Source: Gemmatimonadota bacterium (lineage in GTDB: Bacteria; Gemmatimonadota; Gemmatimonadetes; Gemmatimonadales; Gemmatimonadaceae). From it: a DNA stretch of 18,716 nt. Position 1 is the stretch's first letter; every line of letters begins with the position of its first letter. The notes beneath the pieces are model-generated. The model did no database searches. It was not told the origin of the DNA and was given only the letters and a program-made list of their open reading frames with translations. A program made the position numbers and the translations under genes. Below are positions 1 to 7,212 of the stretch, one piece after another. The DNA lies in the NCBI GenBank assembly GCA_028287225.1, contig JAQBPZ010000232.1:1-18716 (forward strand). The letters run 5' to 3'.

Positions 1-588
1 GTGCGCGGGGCCGGCCCGCAGGACGGGGTTGCCAAGCGCGGACGCCACGCCGGGGCCCCGCGTCCAGCCCACGTAGAGCCCCCACGCCCGCAGCGCGAAG
101 TGCCCCGCGTTGTAGAGCACCAGGAACATCACCACGATCGTCACGGCACGCGCGCCCACCCCGAACGCGGCGAGCGACACCAGCGAGCAGAAGGGCAGCC
201 AGCCGGCCCAGATGAGACGATCCCCGACGCTGCCGAGCGGCCCGCTGAGCGCCGTCCGGAATCGCTCGATGCGCGCCGCGGGCACGGCCGAGAGCTCGGC
301 ACGGGCGAGCGCCCCCACGGCGACTGCCGCAAGATACGGGTGGGCGTTGAAGTATGCGCTCTGGCGCGCCATGGCGGCCTTGAACTCGGCGCCGTGCACC
401 CCCCCGGGCAGCTGCCGCAGCGCCGGCTCCACGCAGAACCCGATGCCGTTGCCGATGAGGTTCTCGTAGTTCCAGGAGCCCTGGATGGCGAGCATGCGCG
501 TGAAGATGTTCACCCAGGTCAGCGCCGAGAGGCGGGGCGCGGGAGCCAGGGCGGACGTGTCCGGGGCGCTCATGGCGGCGCTCGTCAT
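1..588 (-). CDS. PTS mannose/fructose/sorbose family IID component (partial, 3' end outside window)
   Basis: Membrane subunit that forms the sugar channel with IIC in mannose-class phosphotransferase systems. The frame is open from 588 to the window edge, giving 196 codons of a family usually near 270-280 residues, so the C-terminal part is missing. Visible hallmarks are the N-terminal IFTRMLAIQGSWNYEN block, GIGFCVEPALRQL, the AYFNAHPYLA block and LSGPLGSVGDRLIW, all matching the order seen in ManZ. A hydrophobic segment follows (TIVVMFLVLYNAGHFAL). The start at 588 was chosen because it overlaps the IIC stop as ATGA; a second in-frame ATG lies at 573. There is no obvious ribosome binding site, so translational coupling to IIC is likely. 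HPr and enzyme I genes, if linked, would lie beyond the left edge. Confidence 0.93.
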   Translation of the reverse strand, partial: MTSAAMSAPDTSALAPAPRLSALTWVNIFTRMLAIQGSWNYENLIGNGIGFCVEPALRQLPGGVHGAEFKAAMARQSAYFNAHPYLAAVAVGALARAELSAVPAARIERFRTALSGPLGSVGDRLIWAGWLPFCSLVSLAAFGVGARAVTIVVMFLVLYNAGHFALRAWGLYVGWTRGPGVASALGNPVLRAGPAH

Positions 589-1265
589 TGCATGAGCAGC
601 AGCAGGAGGAGGCCGGCGGCGAGGCCTCCCGCGAAGTACCACCGGGAGCCGCGCGCCGAGTGGAAGATCGTCCACGCGGCGCTGGCGGCGACCCCCGAGG
701 CGAGGCTCACGACCACGAAGCGGGAGAGGCGGTCGCTGAACGTCCACACGCCGAGCGCGGCCTGCGCCACGGGAAAGAGCACCGCGTAGAGCGTGGCGGT
801 CACCAGCATCGCACGCACGAGGTCGCCCGTGAGCCCGGACAGCTGCAGGCCGATCACGGCGCCGCGTGCGCCGGCGTCGAGCGCGGGCCGGCGGCGGCGC
901 GCCATCCAGGCGTTGAACTGCCGCAGCTTCACCAGCGTCCAGCCGCCCGCCCACGCGGTGGTCAGGCCGGCCAGCACACCGATGGTCAGGGCGCCCGCGC
1001 GTTCGGTGTGCAGCGCACCGGCGAGCGCGCCGGCGACCACGGCCGCCGAGCCCCATTCCGGATAGCGCGACGCGCCGAAGGGAAGCGTGGCCAGCGCGAT
1101 GAGCTCCAGCGTGACGCCGACGAACACGCCCATCGCCGCATTGCCTACGAACGCCCCCGCGATGGTGCCCGCCACCAGCGGCCGCGAGAACATCATCTGT
1201 GGAAAGCACACGACGTCCAGGCCCATGACGCCCCCGAGCAGCGCGATCGGCAGGAGCTCCCTCAT
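585..1265 (-). CDS. PTS mannose/fructose/sorbose family IIC component
   Basis: Integral membrane transport subunit of a mannose-class PTS, 226 residues, somewhat shorter than E. coli ManY. The N-terminal part carries the family pattern FSRPLVAGTIAGAFVGN followed by GVFVGVTLELIAL, close to the equivalent block of ManY. Several hydrophobic stretches follow, and the protein ends in a leucine-rich segment. The frame is open much further upstream (to 1691) but that part runs antisense-in-frame through IIB; the start at 1265 gives an ATGA overlap with the IIB stop, and the ManY-like sequence begins there. It overlaps IID by 4 bp in the same way, so IIB, IIC and IID are translationally chained. Confidence 0.93.
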   Translation of the reverse strand: MRELLPIALLGGVMGLDVVCFPQMMFSRPLVAGTIAGAFVGNAAMGVFVGVTLELIALATLPFGASRYPEWGSAAVVAGALAGALHTERAGALTIGVLAGLTTAWAGGWTLVKLRQFNAWMARRRRPALDAGARGAVIGLQLSGLTGDLVRAMLVTATLYAVLFPVAQAALGVWTFSDRLSRFVVVSLASGVAASAAWTIFHSARGSRWYFAGGLAAGLLLLLLMQ

Positions 1266-1750
1266 GCGACCTCGCGCGCCGCGAGCAGCTCGTCGAGCGG
1301 CACGGCGCGCGCCGCGGGCACGTCCTGCGCCGTGACGACCGCGCCCAGCATCCGCAGCTCGCGCAGCGCGTCCTGCTCGGCCGCCGTGAGGAACACGTAG
1401 CGAAGGTGCTGCACCCGGCCCACGCGATGGTGGATGCCCCCGACGTTCACGTCGCGCACCCCGCCCGCGGCCACCAGCGCGCGCATGGTCGCGATGTCCC
1501 CCGTCACGAGAATGCCGGGTGCCGCCTCCTTGCGGTAGGCGTCCAGGTGCCGGACCGCGTCGGCGGTGCTGTGGAAGCGCACCTCCATCTCCGGCGGCAC
1601 CGCCATGCGATACAGGTCCTGCTCCCAGTCGCTCTCGGCGACGGTGTCGTCGACGAGCACGATGAACTGCACGTCGAGCGGCTGCCCCCACCCCACGACG
1701 ACCTGCCCGTGGATCAGGCGGTCGTCGATCCGGTTGAGGACGAGCGTCAC
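1262..1750 (-). CDS. PTS mannose/fructose/sorbose family IIB component
   Basis: Cytoplasmic phosphotransfer domain that passes phosphate from IIA to the incoming sugar. It is 162 residues, the normal size for the sorbose/mannose IIB family. The N-terminal signature RIDDRLIHGQVVVGW includes the phosphorylated histidine, His14 here. The start is GTG at 1750 and shares GTGA with the end of IIA; the end shares ATGA with IIC. IIB is encoded as a separate protein rather than fused to IIA as in E. coli ManX. All residues of the active-site loop appear intact, so this should be a working phosphocarrier. The sugar cannot be predicted from the sequence alone. Confidence 0.95.
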   Translation of the reverse strand: MTLVLNRIDDRLIHGQVVVGWGQPLDVQFIVLVDDTVAESDWEQDLYRMAVPPEMEVRFHSTADAVRHLDAYRKEAAPGILVTGDIATMRALVAAGGVRDVNVGGIHHRVGRVQHLRYVFLTAAEQDALRELRMLGAVVTAQDVPAARAVPLDELLAAREVA

Positions 1751-2151
1751 GTGCTGCCCCCGAACACGTTCACGCTGGTGCGCCCCTTCTCGGCCGCGCT
1801 CGTCGCGGCCACCGCGAGGTCGGGTTCGTTGGTCATGGCGAAATCCAGGAGCATGGGCAGGTTGGCGCCTGCCACGAGCACCACGCCGGCGACTTCACGC
1901 TGCACGCGGCGCGCCGCCATCGTGCAGCTCCCCGCCTGCAGGTCGGTGAAGATGACCCGTGCGCCGGTCTCCACGAGCCGGCGCTTCAGCAGCTCCTCGA
2001 TGTCGGCGCCGCAGAGCCCCGTGACGCGGATGGGCACCAGCAGCTCGCCGCGTCCGCAGATGAGCTCCACCGCCGAGACGAGTCCGGCGGCGAACTCGGC
2101 ATGGCCGGCGACGAGCGCGCGGGGGGTGGCGACCGGTCCGGATTCACTCAT
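1747..2151 (-). CDS. PTS mannose-class IIA component
   Basis: Cytoplasmic phosphocarrier that accepts phosphate from HPr and hands it to IIB. It is 134 residues, one EIIA-Man domain. Key motifs are GHAEFAAGLVSAVELICG with the phosphorylated histidine at His17, IFTDLQAGSCTMAARRV (the FTDL-GS block that packs against the active site) and VAGANLPMLLDFA. The gene starts inside the last codons of hprK (8-bp overlap, ATG at 2151) and ends in a GTGA overlap with IIB. In many proteobacteria hprK is followed by a lone IIA-Man with a regulatory role; here the IIB, IIC and IID partners follow directly, which argues for real transport. Confidence 0.94.
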   Translation of the reverse strand: MSESGPVATPRALVAGHAEFAAGLVSAVELICGRGELLVPIRVTGLCGADIEELLKRRLVETGARVIFTDLQAGSCTMAARRVQREVAGVVLVAGANLPMLLDFAMTNEPDLAVAATSAAEKGRTSVNVFGGST

Positions 2152-3115
2152 GGTCTTCGCGCAGGTAGCGGTTGATCTCCGTCTTGTCCCGCATCTGCTT
2201 GATGAGGCGCTCGTTGAACCGCTCGGCGGGATCCACGCCGCTCCACTTGAGCAGGTGATGCATCGCGATCACCTCCGCGATCACCGTGATGTTCTTCCCC
2301 GGGTTCAGCGCGACGGTCACCCGCGGGATGCCCACGCCGAGGATGTCCGTGGTCTCCCCATCCAGCCCGGTGCGCTCCACCGGAGCGCCGTGGCGCCATT
2401 CCTCGAGCTGCACCACCACCTCGATGCGCTTCTGCTGCCGCACGGCGCGGATGCCGAAGATGGCCGGGATGTCCACCAGGCCCACGCCGCGGATCTCCAT
2501 GTAGTGCCGCTGCAGCTCGTGGCCCCGGCCGATCAGCACGTCCGTGCCCCGGCGTCGCACCAGCACCAGGTCGTCCGCCACGATGCGGTGGCCGCGCTCC
2601 ACGAGGTCGAGCACGCACTCGGACTTGCCGATGCCGCTCTGCCCGATGAACAGCAGCCCCACCCCGTAGACGTCCGCCAGCGAGCCGTGGAGGGTGGTCT
2701 GGGGGGCGAAGGCATCCTCGAGCCACGGCTTCACGCGCGTGTAGAACTCGTTGGTCTTGAGCGACGAGCGCAGCACGGCGACCCCCGCGCCGACCGCCTC
2801 CTCCACCACCTCGACGGGCAGGTCCAGCGCCTTGGTGACGAAGACGCACGGAATGGGGAAGCTGAAGAACTGCCGCAGGTGCGCGCGCCGGACGTCCGCG
2901 TCGAGCGAGCGCAGGTAGGTGACCTCCGTCTCGCCGAACACCTGCAGCCGGCGCGCCGGGAAGCGATCCATGAACCCGGCGAGCGCGAGACCCGGGCTGG
3001 AGATGTCCGCGCCGGTCACCGACCGATCCAGCCCGTCCGTGCCGGGGACTCGCTCGAGCTCCAGCAGCTCGCGGAGCTGCTCGAACAGCGCACTGACCTG
3101 CAGCGTGGTGCTCAT
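2144..3115 (-). CDS. hprK: HPr kinase/phosphorylase
   Basis: Bifunctional enzyme that phosphorylates and dephosphorylates HPr on its regulatory serine, tuning PTS flux and carbon regulation. It is 323 residues, close to the usual 310-330. The N-terminal domain covers roughly residues 1-130. The catalytic domain has the conserved histidine in TLHGSLADVYGVG (His143), the P-loop GQSGIGKS (158-165), the acidic pair at 181-182, the family signature MEIRGVGLVDIPAIFG (206-221) and the late NPGKNITVIAEV block. The start at 3115 agrees with the family N-terminus. It heads the PTS cluster and overlaps IIA by 8 bp. No rapZ gene is present, unlike the common proteobacterial arrangement. A 184-bp gap upstream probably holds its promoter, but I cannot point to a convincing one. 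Confidence 0.96.
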   Translation of the reverse strand: MSTTLQVSALFEQLRELLELERVPGTDGLDRSVTGADISSPGLALAGFMDRFPARRLQVFGETEVTYLRSLDADVRRAHLRQFFSFPIPCVFVTKALDLPVEVVEEAVGAGVAVLRSSLKTNEFYTRVKPWLEDAFAPQTTLHGSLADVYGVGLLFIGQSGIGKSECVLDLVERGHRIVADDLVLVRRRGTDVLIGRGHELQRHYMEIRGVGLVDIPAIFGIRAVRQQKRIEVVVQLEEWRHGAPVERTGLDGETTDILGVGIPRVTVALNPGKNITVIAEVIAMHHLLKWSGVDPAERFNERLIKQMRDKTEINRYLREDHE

Positions 3116-3299
3116 CGCGCGGCGCCGTCCTGCCGTCGGTCCCGCCTGCCTGTCGTCATACGCGCATCACTGCGAACGGGAAGCGAATGCATGCGATGCC
3201 GCAGCGGGAAAAGGGATGCGCTGGACGCAGCCCCCATTCGCATGGACCCGCCACACATGCGCGGCGGTTCGCGTACACCTGAAGGCACTGTCAGAAGGC
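3116..3299. other. Intergenic gap between glycosyltransferase and hprK
   Basis: This 184-bp stretch separates the long riboflavin/nusB run from the hprK-PTS cluster and is the only sizeable break between 1 and 11271. It contains a short direct repeat GAAGGC...GAAGGC just downstream of the glycosyltransferase stop and GCATGC-type palindromes. I see no stable terminator hairpin with a T-run and no good sigma-70-like promoter. An open frame crosses it and ends in an ATGA overlap with hprK, but its sequence is not protein-like. Confidence 0.5.
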
Positions 3300-4412
3300 T
3301 CACGCCGCGCCTCGCGAAGTGATCACTCGCTGCAGGTGGCGCTCCGTCTCCTCGGCGGCGCGCTCCCACGTGAACGTCTCGGCAAAGCGCCGAGCCTGCA
3401 CCCCCAGACGATCGACCAGCGCCGCGTCGCCCGCCAGCCGTGCCATCGCCGCCGCCATCGCGCGCACGTCGCCGTGCGGCACCAGGTAGCCCGTCTCGCC
3501 GTCACGGACCGACTCCCGGATGCCCGGGGAGTTCGACGCCACCACGGGCGTGCCGCACGCCGCCGCCTCCAGGTTGGTGATCCCCCAGCCCTCCTTGGGC
3601 GACGCGAAGACCAGCGCCCACGCGCGCCGCAGCAGCGACAGCTTCTCCTGCTCGTTGATGCGCCCAAGAAACCGCACGCGCTCGCCAAGGTCAAGCGTGG
3701 CGGCCAGCTTCTCCAGCACGGGGCGATAATCGCCGGCCCCCGCGATCTCGAGCGTCGCCGCCGGATCCGCCAGCGCGGCGAACGCCTCGATCACGTGATG
3801 CACGCCCTTGTACTTCTTCAGGCGGCCCAGGTAGGCGAACACCGGCGCGCGCGCGCGCGTGCCGGCCCGTGGGGTGTAGCCCACCGTGTCGATGCCGGGG
3901 TAGATGACCTCCACGGCGGTGCGCGGGATGCCGCGCTCCGCGAGGTCGGCCGCCGTGCTCACGCTGATGGCCTCGAAGGGCACGCCGCGGTAGACGCGCC
4001 CGAGCGGCCGCTCCGCCGCCCACACCATGGCCGCGAGGGGCGCGGCGAGCTCCTGGAATGCCGTGCCGCCGAACAGGTGGGGCACCAGCGCGACGACGGG
4101 CGGTCCGCCCCAGCGCGGCGTGAACAGCGGCACCTTGTTCACGTCTTCCACCAGCAGGTCGAGCTCGCGGCCCGCCAGGGCGCTGCGGAAGTAGCCGCGC
4201 GCGAGGAACGGGAAGGTGTAGCGGGTGCCCACACGGTGCACCTCGATCCCGTCCAGACTCGTGCGAGGCTCCGCGCCCGCCCAGCCGCTGCACAGCAGGG
4301 TCACGGAATGGCCGCGCGACGCGAGGCGCCCGAAGATCTCGTGCAGGTGGATCTCCGCGCCCCCGGCGAGCGGGTTGTCGCGGCACTGCCAGTTGACGAC
4401 GAGCAGCTTCAC
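3300..4412 (-). CDS. GT4-family glycosyltransferase (GT-B fold)
   Basis: Probable retaining glycosyltransferase using a nucleotide-sugar donor; acceptor and product are unknown. With GTG at 4412 it is 370 residues, typical of group 1 (GT4) enzymes. The N-terminal domain begins KLLVVNWQC, with the glycine-rich acceptor-side loop NPLAGGAEIHLHE. The C-terminal domain has the donor-site block YLGRLKKYKGVHHVIEAF and the EX7E motif in EGWGITNLEAAACGTPVVAS. The frame is open further upstream into nusB (to 4478), but homology begins at the GTG. A 12-codon ORF sits between nusB and this start (see separate entry). It may act in lipid, capsule or exopolysaccharide glycosylation; neighbours give no hint. 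Confidence 0.9.
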   Translation of the reverse strand: MKLLVVNWQCRDNPLAGGAEIHLHEIFGRLASRGHSVTLLCSGWAGAEPRTSLDGIEVHRVGTRYTFPFLARGYFRSALAGRELDLLVEDVNKVPLFTPRWGGPPVVALVPHLFGGTAFQELAAPLAAMVWAAERPLGRVYRGVPFEAISVSTAADLAERGIPRTAVEVIYPGIDTVGYTPRAGTRARAPVFAYLGRLKKYKGVHHVIEAFAALADPAATLEIAGAGDYRPVLEKLAATLDLGERVRFLGRINEQEKLSLLRRAWALVFASPKEGWGITNLEAAACGTPVVASNSPGIRESVRDGETGYLVPHGDVRAMAAAMARLAGDAALVDRLGVQARRFAETFTWERAAEETERHLQRVITSRGAA

Positions 4413-4447
4413 GATGCGAGCGCCGCGGACGCCGGCCCGGTGGCCAT
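4409..4447 (-). other. Possible 12-codon relay ORF between nusB and the glycosyltransferase
   Basis: A mini-ORF reading MATGPASAALAS begins at an ATG sharing one base with the nusB stop (TGATG) and ends in a TGA that overlaps the GTG start of the glycosyltransferase (GTGA). It could let ribosomes reinitiate from nusB into the downstream gene, which lacks a visible ribosome binding site. This is an inference from overlap geometry only. A TGA after GTG-A is automatic in one frame, so chance is a real alternative. The peptide itself looks meaningless. Confidence 0.25.
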
Positions 4448-4872
4448 CAGATGCGGCCCATGCGGCGCGCGAGCGCATCGAGCACGCCGTTCACGAACCG
4501 GGCGCTCTGCGCGCTGCCGTACCGCTCGGCGAGCATCACCCCTTCCTGGATCACCACCTTGGGGGGCGTCGCGCCGATGGACAGCTCGGCCGCGGCCATG
4601 CGGAGCACGCACCGCTCCACCGCCCCGATGCGCTCCATGCGCCAGTTCGTGGTCACGTCGGCCAGCTCGAGGTCCAGCTCGCGATGCTTGCGCGCGACGA
4701 GCCGCACGATCGGGCCCGCGACGCCGCGCTCCTCGGGACTGATCGCGAGGTCGTCCCAGACCTGCGTCGCGACCCGCTCCAGCGTGGCGATGTCCCCGCC
4801 GCGCATGTCCCACGCATAGAGCGCCTGCAGCGCGCGCGCACGCGCGCGCGTCTCAACCCTCGTCCGCGCCAT
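4447..4872 (-). CDS. nusB: Transcription antitermination factor NusB
   Basis: RNA-binding antitermination factor that works with NusE (S10) at boxA sites, mainly on rRNA operons. It is 141 residues, the usual size. Family features are the N-terminal arginine-rich RARARALQALYAWD helix, the central NWRMERIGAVERCVLRMAAAEL helix pair region and the C-terminal VVIQEGVMLAERYGSAQSARFVNGVLD block. It overlaps the end of ribH by 20 bp. The ribH-nusB order is widespread in bacteria. Codons near the start form a strictly alternating purine-pyrimidine run at 4830-4851. Confidence 0.96.
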   Translation of the reverse strand: MARTRVETRARARALQALYAWDMRGGDIATLERVATQVWDDLAISPEERGVAGPIVRLVARKHRELDLELADVTTNWRMERIGAVERCVLRMAAAELSIGATPPKVVIQEGVMLAERYGSAQSARFVNGVLDALARRMGRI

Positions 4873-5332
4873 CGAGCCTTTCGAAGAGATCCGACATCTC
4901 GAGCGCGGCGATCGCCGCGTCCCAGCCCTTGTTCCCGTGCTCGCCGCCGGCGCGCTCCTCGGCCTGCTCCATCGTGTCGCAGGTGAGCAGCCCGAATCCG
5001 ATGGGGATGTCGTAGTCGGAGCTCGCGAGGCTCAGGCCGCGCGAGGTCTCGGTGCAGATGTAGTCGAAGTGCGGGGTGCCGCCGCGGATCACCGCCCCCA
5101 CCACCACCAGCGCATTGTAGCGCTCCGTCGCCGCCAGGCGCCGCGCCGCGAACGGCAGCTCCCACGCGCCCGGCACCCACACGACGTCGATGTCCTCCGA
5201 CGCGCAGCCATGGCGCACGAGGGCGTCCATCGCCCCATCCGCCAGCGCGGAGGTGATGTTGTTGTTGAACCGCGAGGCGACGACGGCGTAGCGCCGTCCC
5301 TCGCCGTTCGGCACGCCATTGAATTCAGCCAT
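4853..5332 (-). CDS. ribH: 6,7-dimethyl-8-ribityllumazine synthase
   Basis: Penultimate riboflavin enzyme; it condenses 5-amino-6-ribitylamino-uracil with dihydroxybutanone phosphate to form lumazine. It is 159 residues. Motifs are VVASRFNNNIT near the N-terminus, VPGAWELPFAAR, VVVGAVIRGGTPHFDYIC (substrate loop and conserved histidine), then IGFGLLTCDTMEQAEERAG and GNKGWDAA. The frame stays open upstream to 5893 through ribBA in another frame, so I chose the ATG at 5332, the first one after the ribBA stop (20 bp away) that gives the family N-terminus. No clear ribosome binding site is visible. The 3' end overlaps nusB by 20 bp. Confidence 0.96.
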   Translation of the reverse strand: MAEFNGVPNGEGRRYAVVASRFNNNITSALADGAMDALVRHGCASEDIDVVWVPGAWELPFAARRLAATERYNALVVVGAVIRGGTPHFDYICTETSRGLSLASSDYDIPIGFGLLTCDTMEQAEERAGGEHGNKGWDAAIAALEMSDLFERLDGADEG

Positions 5333-5352
5333 GGGAGTTGATGGGGGTGCCG

Positions 5353-6558
5353 TCAGGAGGCGAGCAGGTGGCCCAGCTTGTCGCGCTTGGTCCCAAGATA
5401 ACCGGCGTTCTCGATGTTCTCGGGCTGCACGATGGGCACCCGCTCGTCCACGTGCAGTCCGTAGCCTTCCAGCCCGACCATCTTGCGCGGGTTGTTCGTG
5501 ATGGGCCGGATGGAGCGCAGGCCGAGATCCAGCAGGATCTGCGCGCCGATGCCGTAGTTGCGCAGGTCCGGGGCGAAGCCGAGCTGCTCGTTCGCCTCCA
5601 CCGTGTCGGCCCCCGCATCCTGCAGCTCGTAGGCCTTCAGCTTGTTCAGCAGCCCGATCCCCCGCCCTTCCTGGTCGAGGTAGACGATCACTCCGCGGCC
5701 CTCCTGCTGGATCATCTGCATCGCCGTATCGAGCTGCCACCCGCAGTCGCAGCGCATCGAGTGGAAAACGTCGCCCGTGAGGCACTTGCTGTGCATGCGC
5801 ACCAGCGTGTTCTCGCCGTCCCCGATGTCGCCGTACACGATCGCCACATGCTCGGCGTCGTCCACGTCGTTGCGGTAGCCGAACACCTTCCACGTGCCGA
5901 AGCGCGTGGGCAGGCGGGCCTCCGCCACGCGGTGCACCAGGCGCTCGTTCTTGAGCCGGTGCGCCACGAGCTGCGCCACGGTGATGAAGGTGAGGCCATG
6001 CTCCTGCGCGAACGCCTCGAGCTGCGGCCGGCGCGCGGTCGTGCCGTCCTCGTTCAGGATCTCGCAGATCACGCCCGCCGGATACACGCCGGCGAGACGC
6101 GCGAGGTCCACCGCGGCTTCCGTATGCCCCACGCGCTGCAGCACGCCGCCATCACGCGCGCGCAGCGGGAACACGTGCCCGCCGCGCCGGAGATCGGCCG
6201 ACACGGTGGCCGGGTCCACGATGGTCCGGATCGTCCGCGCGCGGTCCTGCGCGCTGATGCCGGTGGTCACCCCGAAGCGGGGGGCCGCATCCACGCTCAC
6301 CGTGTAGGCCGTGCGGTACTCGTCCAGGTTGCTCTCCGCCATGGGCGCGAGCGCGAGCTGGTCCACGCGCTCCCCGCTCAGCGCCAGGCAGATCAGCCCA
6401 CCGGCGCGCTTGATCATGAAGTTGATCGACTCCGGCGTCACCAGCGCGGCCGCGCAGATCAGGTCGCCCTCGTTCTCGCGATCCTCGTCGTCGGCCACGA
6501 TGATCAGCTTGCCCGCGGCGATGTCGGCGATCGCCTGCTCCACGGTATTGAACGTCAT
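5353..6558 (-). CDS. ribBA: Bifunctional 3,4-dihydroxy-2-butanone 4-phosphate synthase / GTP cyclohydrolase II
   Basis: Provides both precursors of riboflavin. It is 401 residues, the normal size for RibBA. The RibB half (about 1-200) has the acidic loop DDEDRENEGDL (23-33), SVDAAPRFGVTTGISAQDR, GHVFPL and RVGHTEA (142-148). The RibA half (about 205-400) has the three zinc cysteines Cys259, Cys270 and Cys272 in CLTGDVFHSMRCDCGWQL, then YLDQEGRGIGL and ITNNPRKM. Both active sites look complete, so both activities are expected. The start at 6558 overlaps ribE by ATGA. An open extension reaching 7062 is only the overlap with ribE in another frame. Confidence 0.97.
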   Translation of the reverse strand: MTFNTVEQAIADIAAGKLIIVADDEDRENEGDLICAAALVTPESINFMIKRAGGLICLALSGERVDQLALAPMAESNLDEYRTAYTVSVDAAPRFGVTTGISAQDRARTIRTIVDPATVSADLRRGGHVFPLRARDGGVLQRVGHTEAAVDLARLAGVYPAGVICEILNEDGTTARRPQLEAFAQEHGLTFITVAQLVAHRLKNERLVHRVAEARLPTRFGTWKVFGYRNDVDDAEHVAIVYGDIGDGENTLVRMHSKCLTGDVFHSMRCDCGWQLDTAMQMIQQEGRGVIVYLDQEGRGIGLLNKLKAYELQDAGADTVEANEQLGFAPDLRNYGIGAQILLDLGLRSIRPITNNPRKMVGLEGYGLHVDERVPIVQPENIENAGYLGTKRDKLGHLLAS

Positions 6559-7193
6559 GTGCCTGCCTGCCCTGATGATGAAAGAATGCCGTGCACCATC
6601 GCTTCCGCATGCGGCGCGACGAGCCGGCGGGCATACTTGCCCATCATGTCGCCCTCGAGGTGCACCTGGTCGCCCTCGGCGAGGTCGCCAAGGGTCGTAT
6701 GGCGCCACGTGTGCTCGATGAGGCTCAACTGAAGAATCCCCGGCGCGGGCAGGGCGTTCACGGTCAGGCTCACCCCGTCCACCGCCACCGAGCCATGCGG
6801 CACCATCAGGAGCTCCAGCTCGGGGGGAATGCGCACGTCGACGAGCAGCGCGTCGGCCTCGCGGCGCACGGCGGTGACCACGCCGACGTCGTCCACGTGC
6901 CCCTGCACCAGGTGCCCGCCCAGCCGGTCGCCGAGCCGCAGCGCGCGCTCCAGGTTCACGCGCCGGCCCACGGTCCAGTCGCCGATCGTCGTGCGGCCGA
7001 GCGTCGTGACCACTGCGGCCACCTCGAACCAGCCCGGGCCGAACGCCAGCACCGTGAGGCACGCGCCGTTCACCGCGATGCTCTCCCCGATGCTCAGCCC
7101 ATCGTACCGGGACAGGACGCGCATGCGGCGCCCCGCGGCGGTCCGCTCCACGCGCTCCACGACCCCGACGTCGTCGACCAATCCGGTGAACAT
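6555..7193 (-). CDS. ribE: Riboflavin synthase (alpha chain)
   Basis: Final riboflavin step; dismutation of two lumazine molecules to riboflavin. It is 212 residues made of two lumazine-binding repeats. Repeat 1 starts MFTGLVDDVGVVERVE and has ESIAVNGACLTVL. Repeat 2 starts near GHLVQGHVDDVGVV and has GSVAVDGVSLTVN followed by LIEHTWRHTTLG. A GGAG at 7203-7206 lies 9 nt before the ATG and overlaps the region just after ribD, supporting this start. The gene is 19 bp downstream of ribD and overlaps ribBA by 4 bp. Confidence 0.96.
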   Translation of the reverse strand: MFTGLVDDVGVVERVERTAAGRRMRVLSRYDGLSIGESIAVNGACLTVLAFGPGWFEVAAVVTTLGRTTIGDWTVGRRVNLERALRLGDRLGGHLVQGHVDDVGVVTAVRREADALLVDVRIPPELELLMVPHGSVAVDGVSLTVNALPAPGILQLSLIEHTWRHTTLGDLAEGDQVHLEGDMMGKYARRLVAPHAEAMVHGILSSSGQAGT

Positions 7194-7202
7194 TCCAAAT
7201 AG

Positions 7203-7206
7203 CTCC
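7203..7206 (-). promoter_or_regulatory. Ribosome binding site of ribE
   Basis: On the minus strand GGAG is followed by 9 nt and the ATG at 7193. It falls in the 19-bp spacer between ribD and ribE. Confidence 0.6.
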
Positions 7207-7212
7207 AGCCCC

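Noticed and set aside
585..1691. Longer 368-codon form of the IIC gene
   Set aside because: The extra N-terminal part lies over IIB in another frame; ManY-like sequence starts at 1265 with an ATGA overlap.
1406..3322. Long open frame on the plus strand (638 codons); similar long plus-strand frames at 2919-4742, 6829-8379, 11708-13468 and 16156-17571
   Set aside because: They lie opposite clear conserved genes, have no recognisable domains and are rich in Arg, His, Pro and Ala, as expected for antisense frames in GC-rich DNA.
3112..3369. 85-codon minus-strand frame ending in an ATGA overlap with hprK
   Set aside because: It overlaps the glycosyltransferase end in another frame, its composition is not protein-like, and the ATGA is automatic when hprK begins ATG-A.
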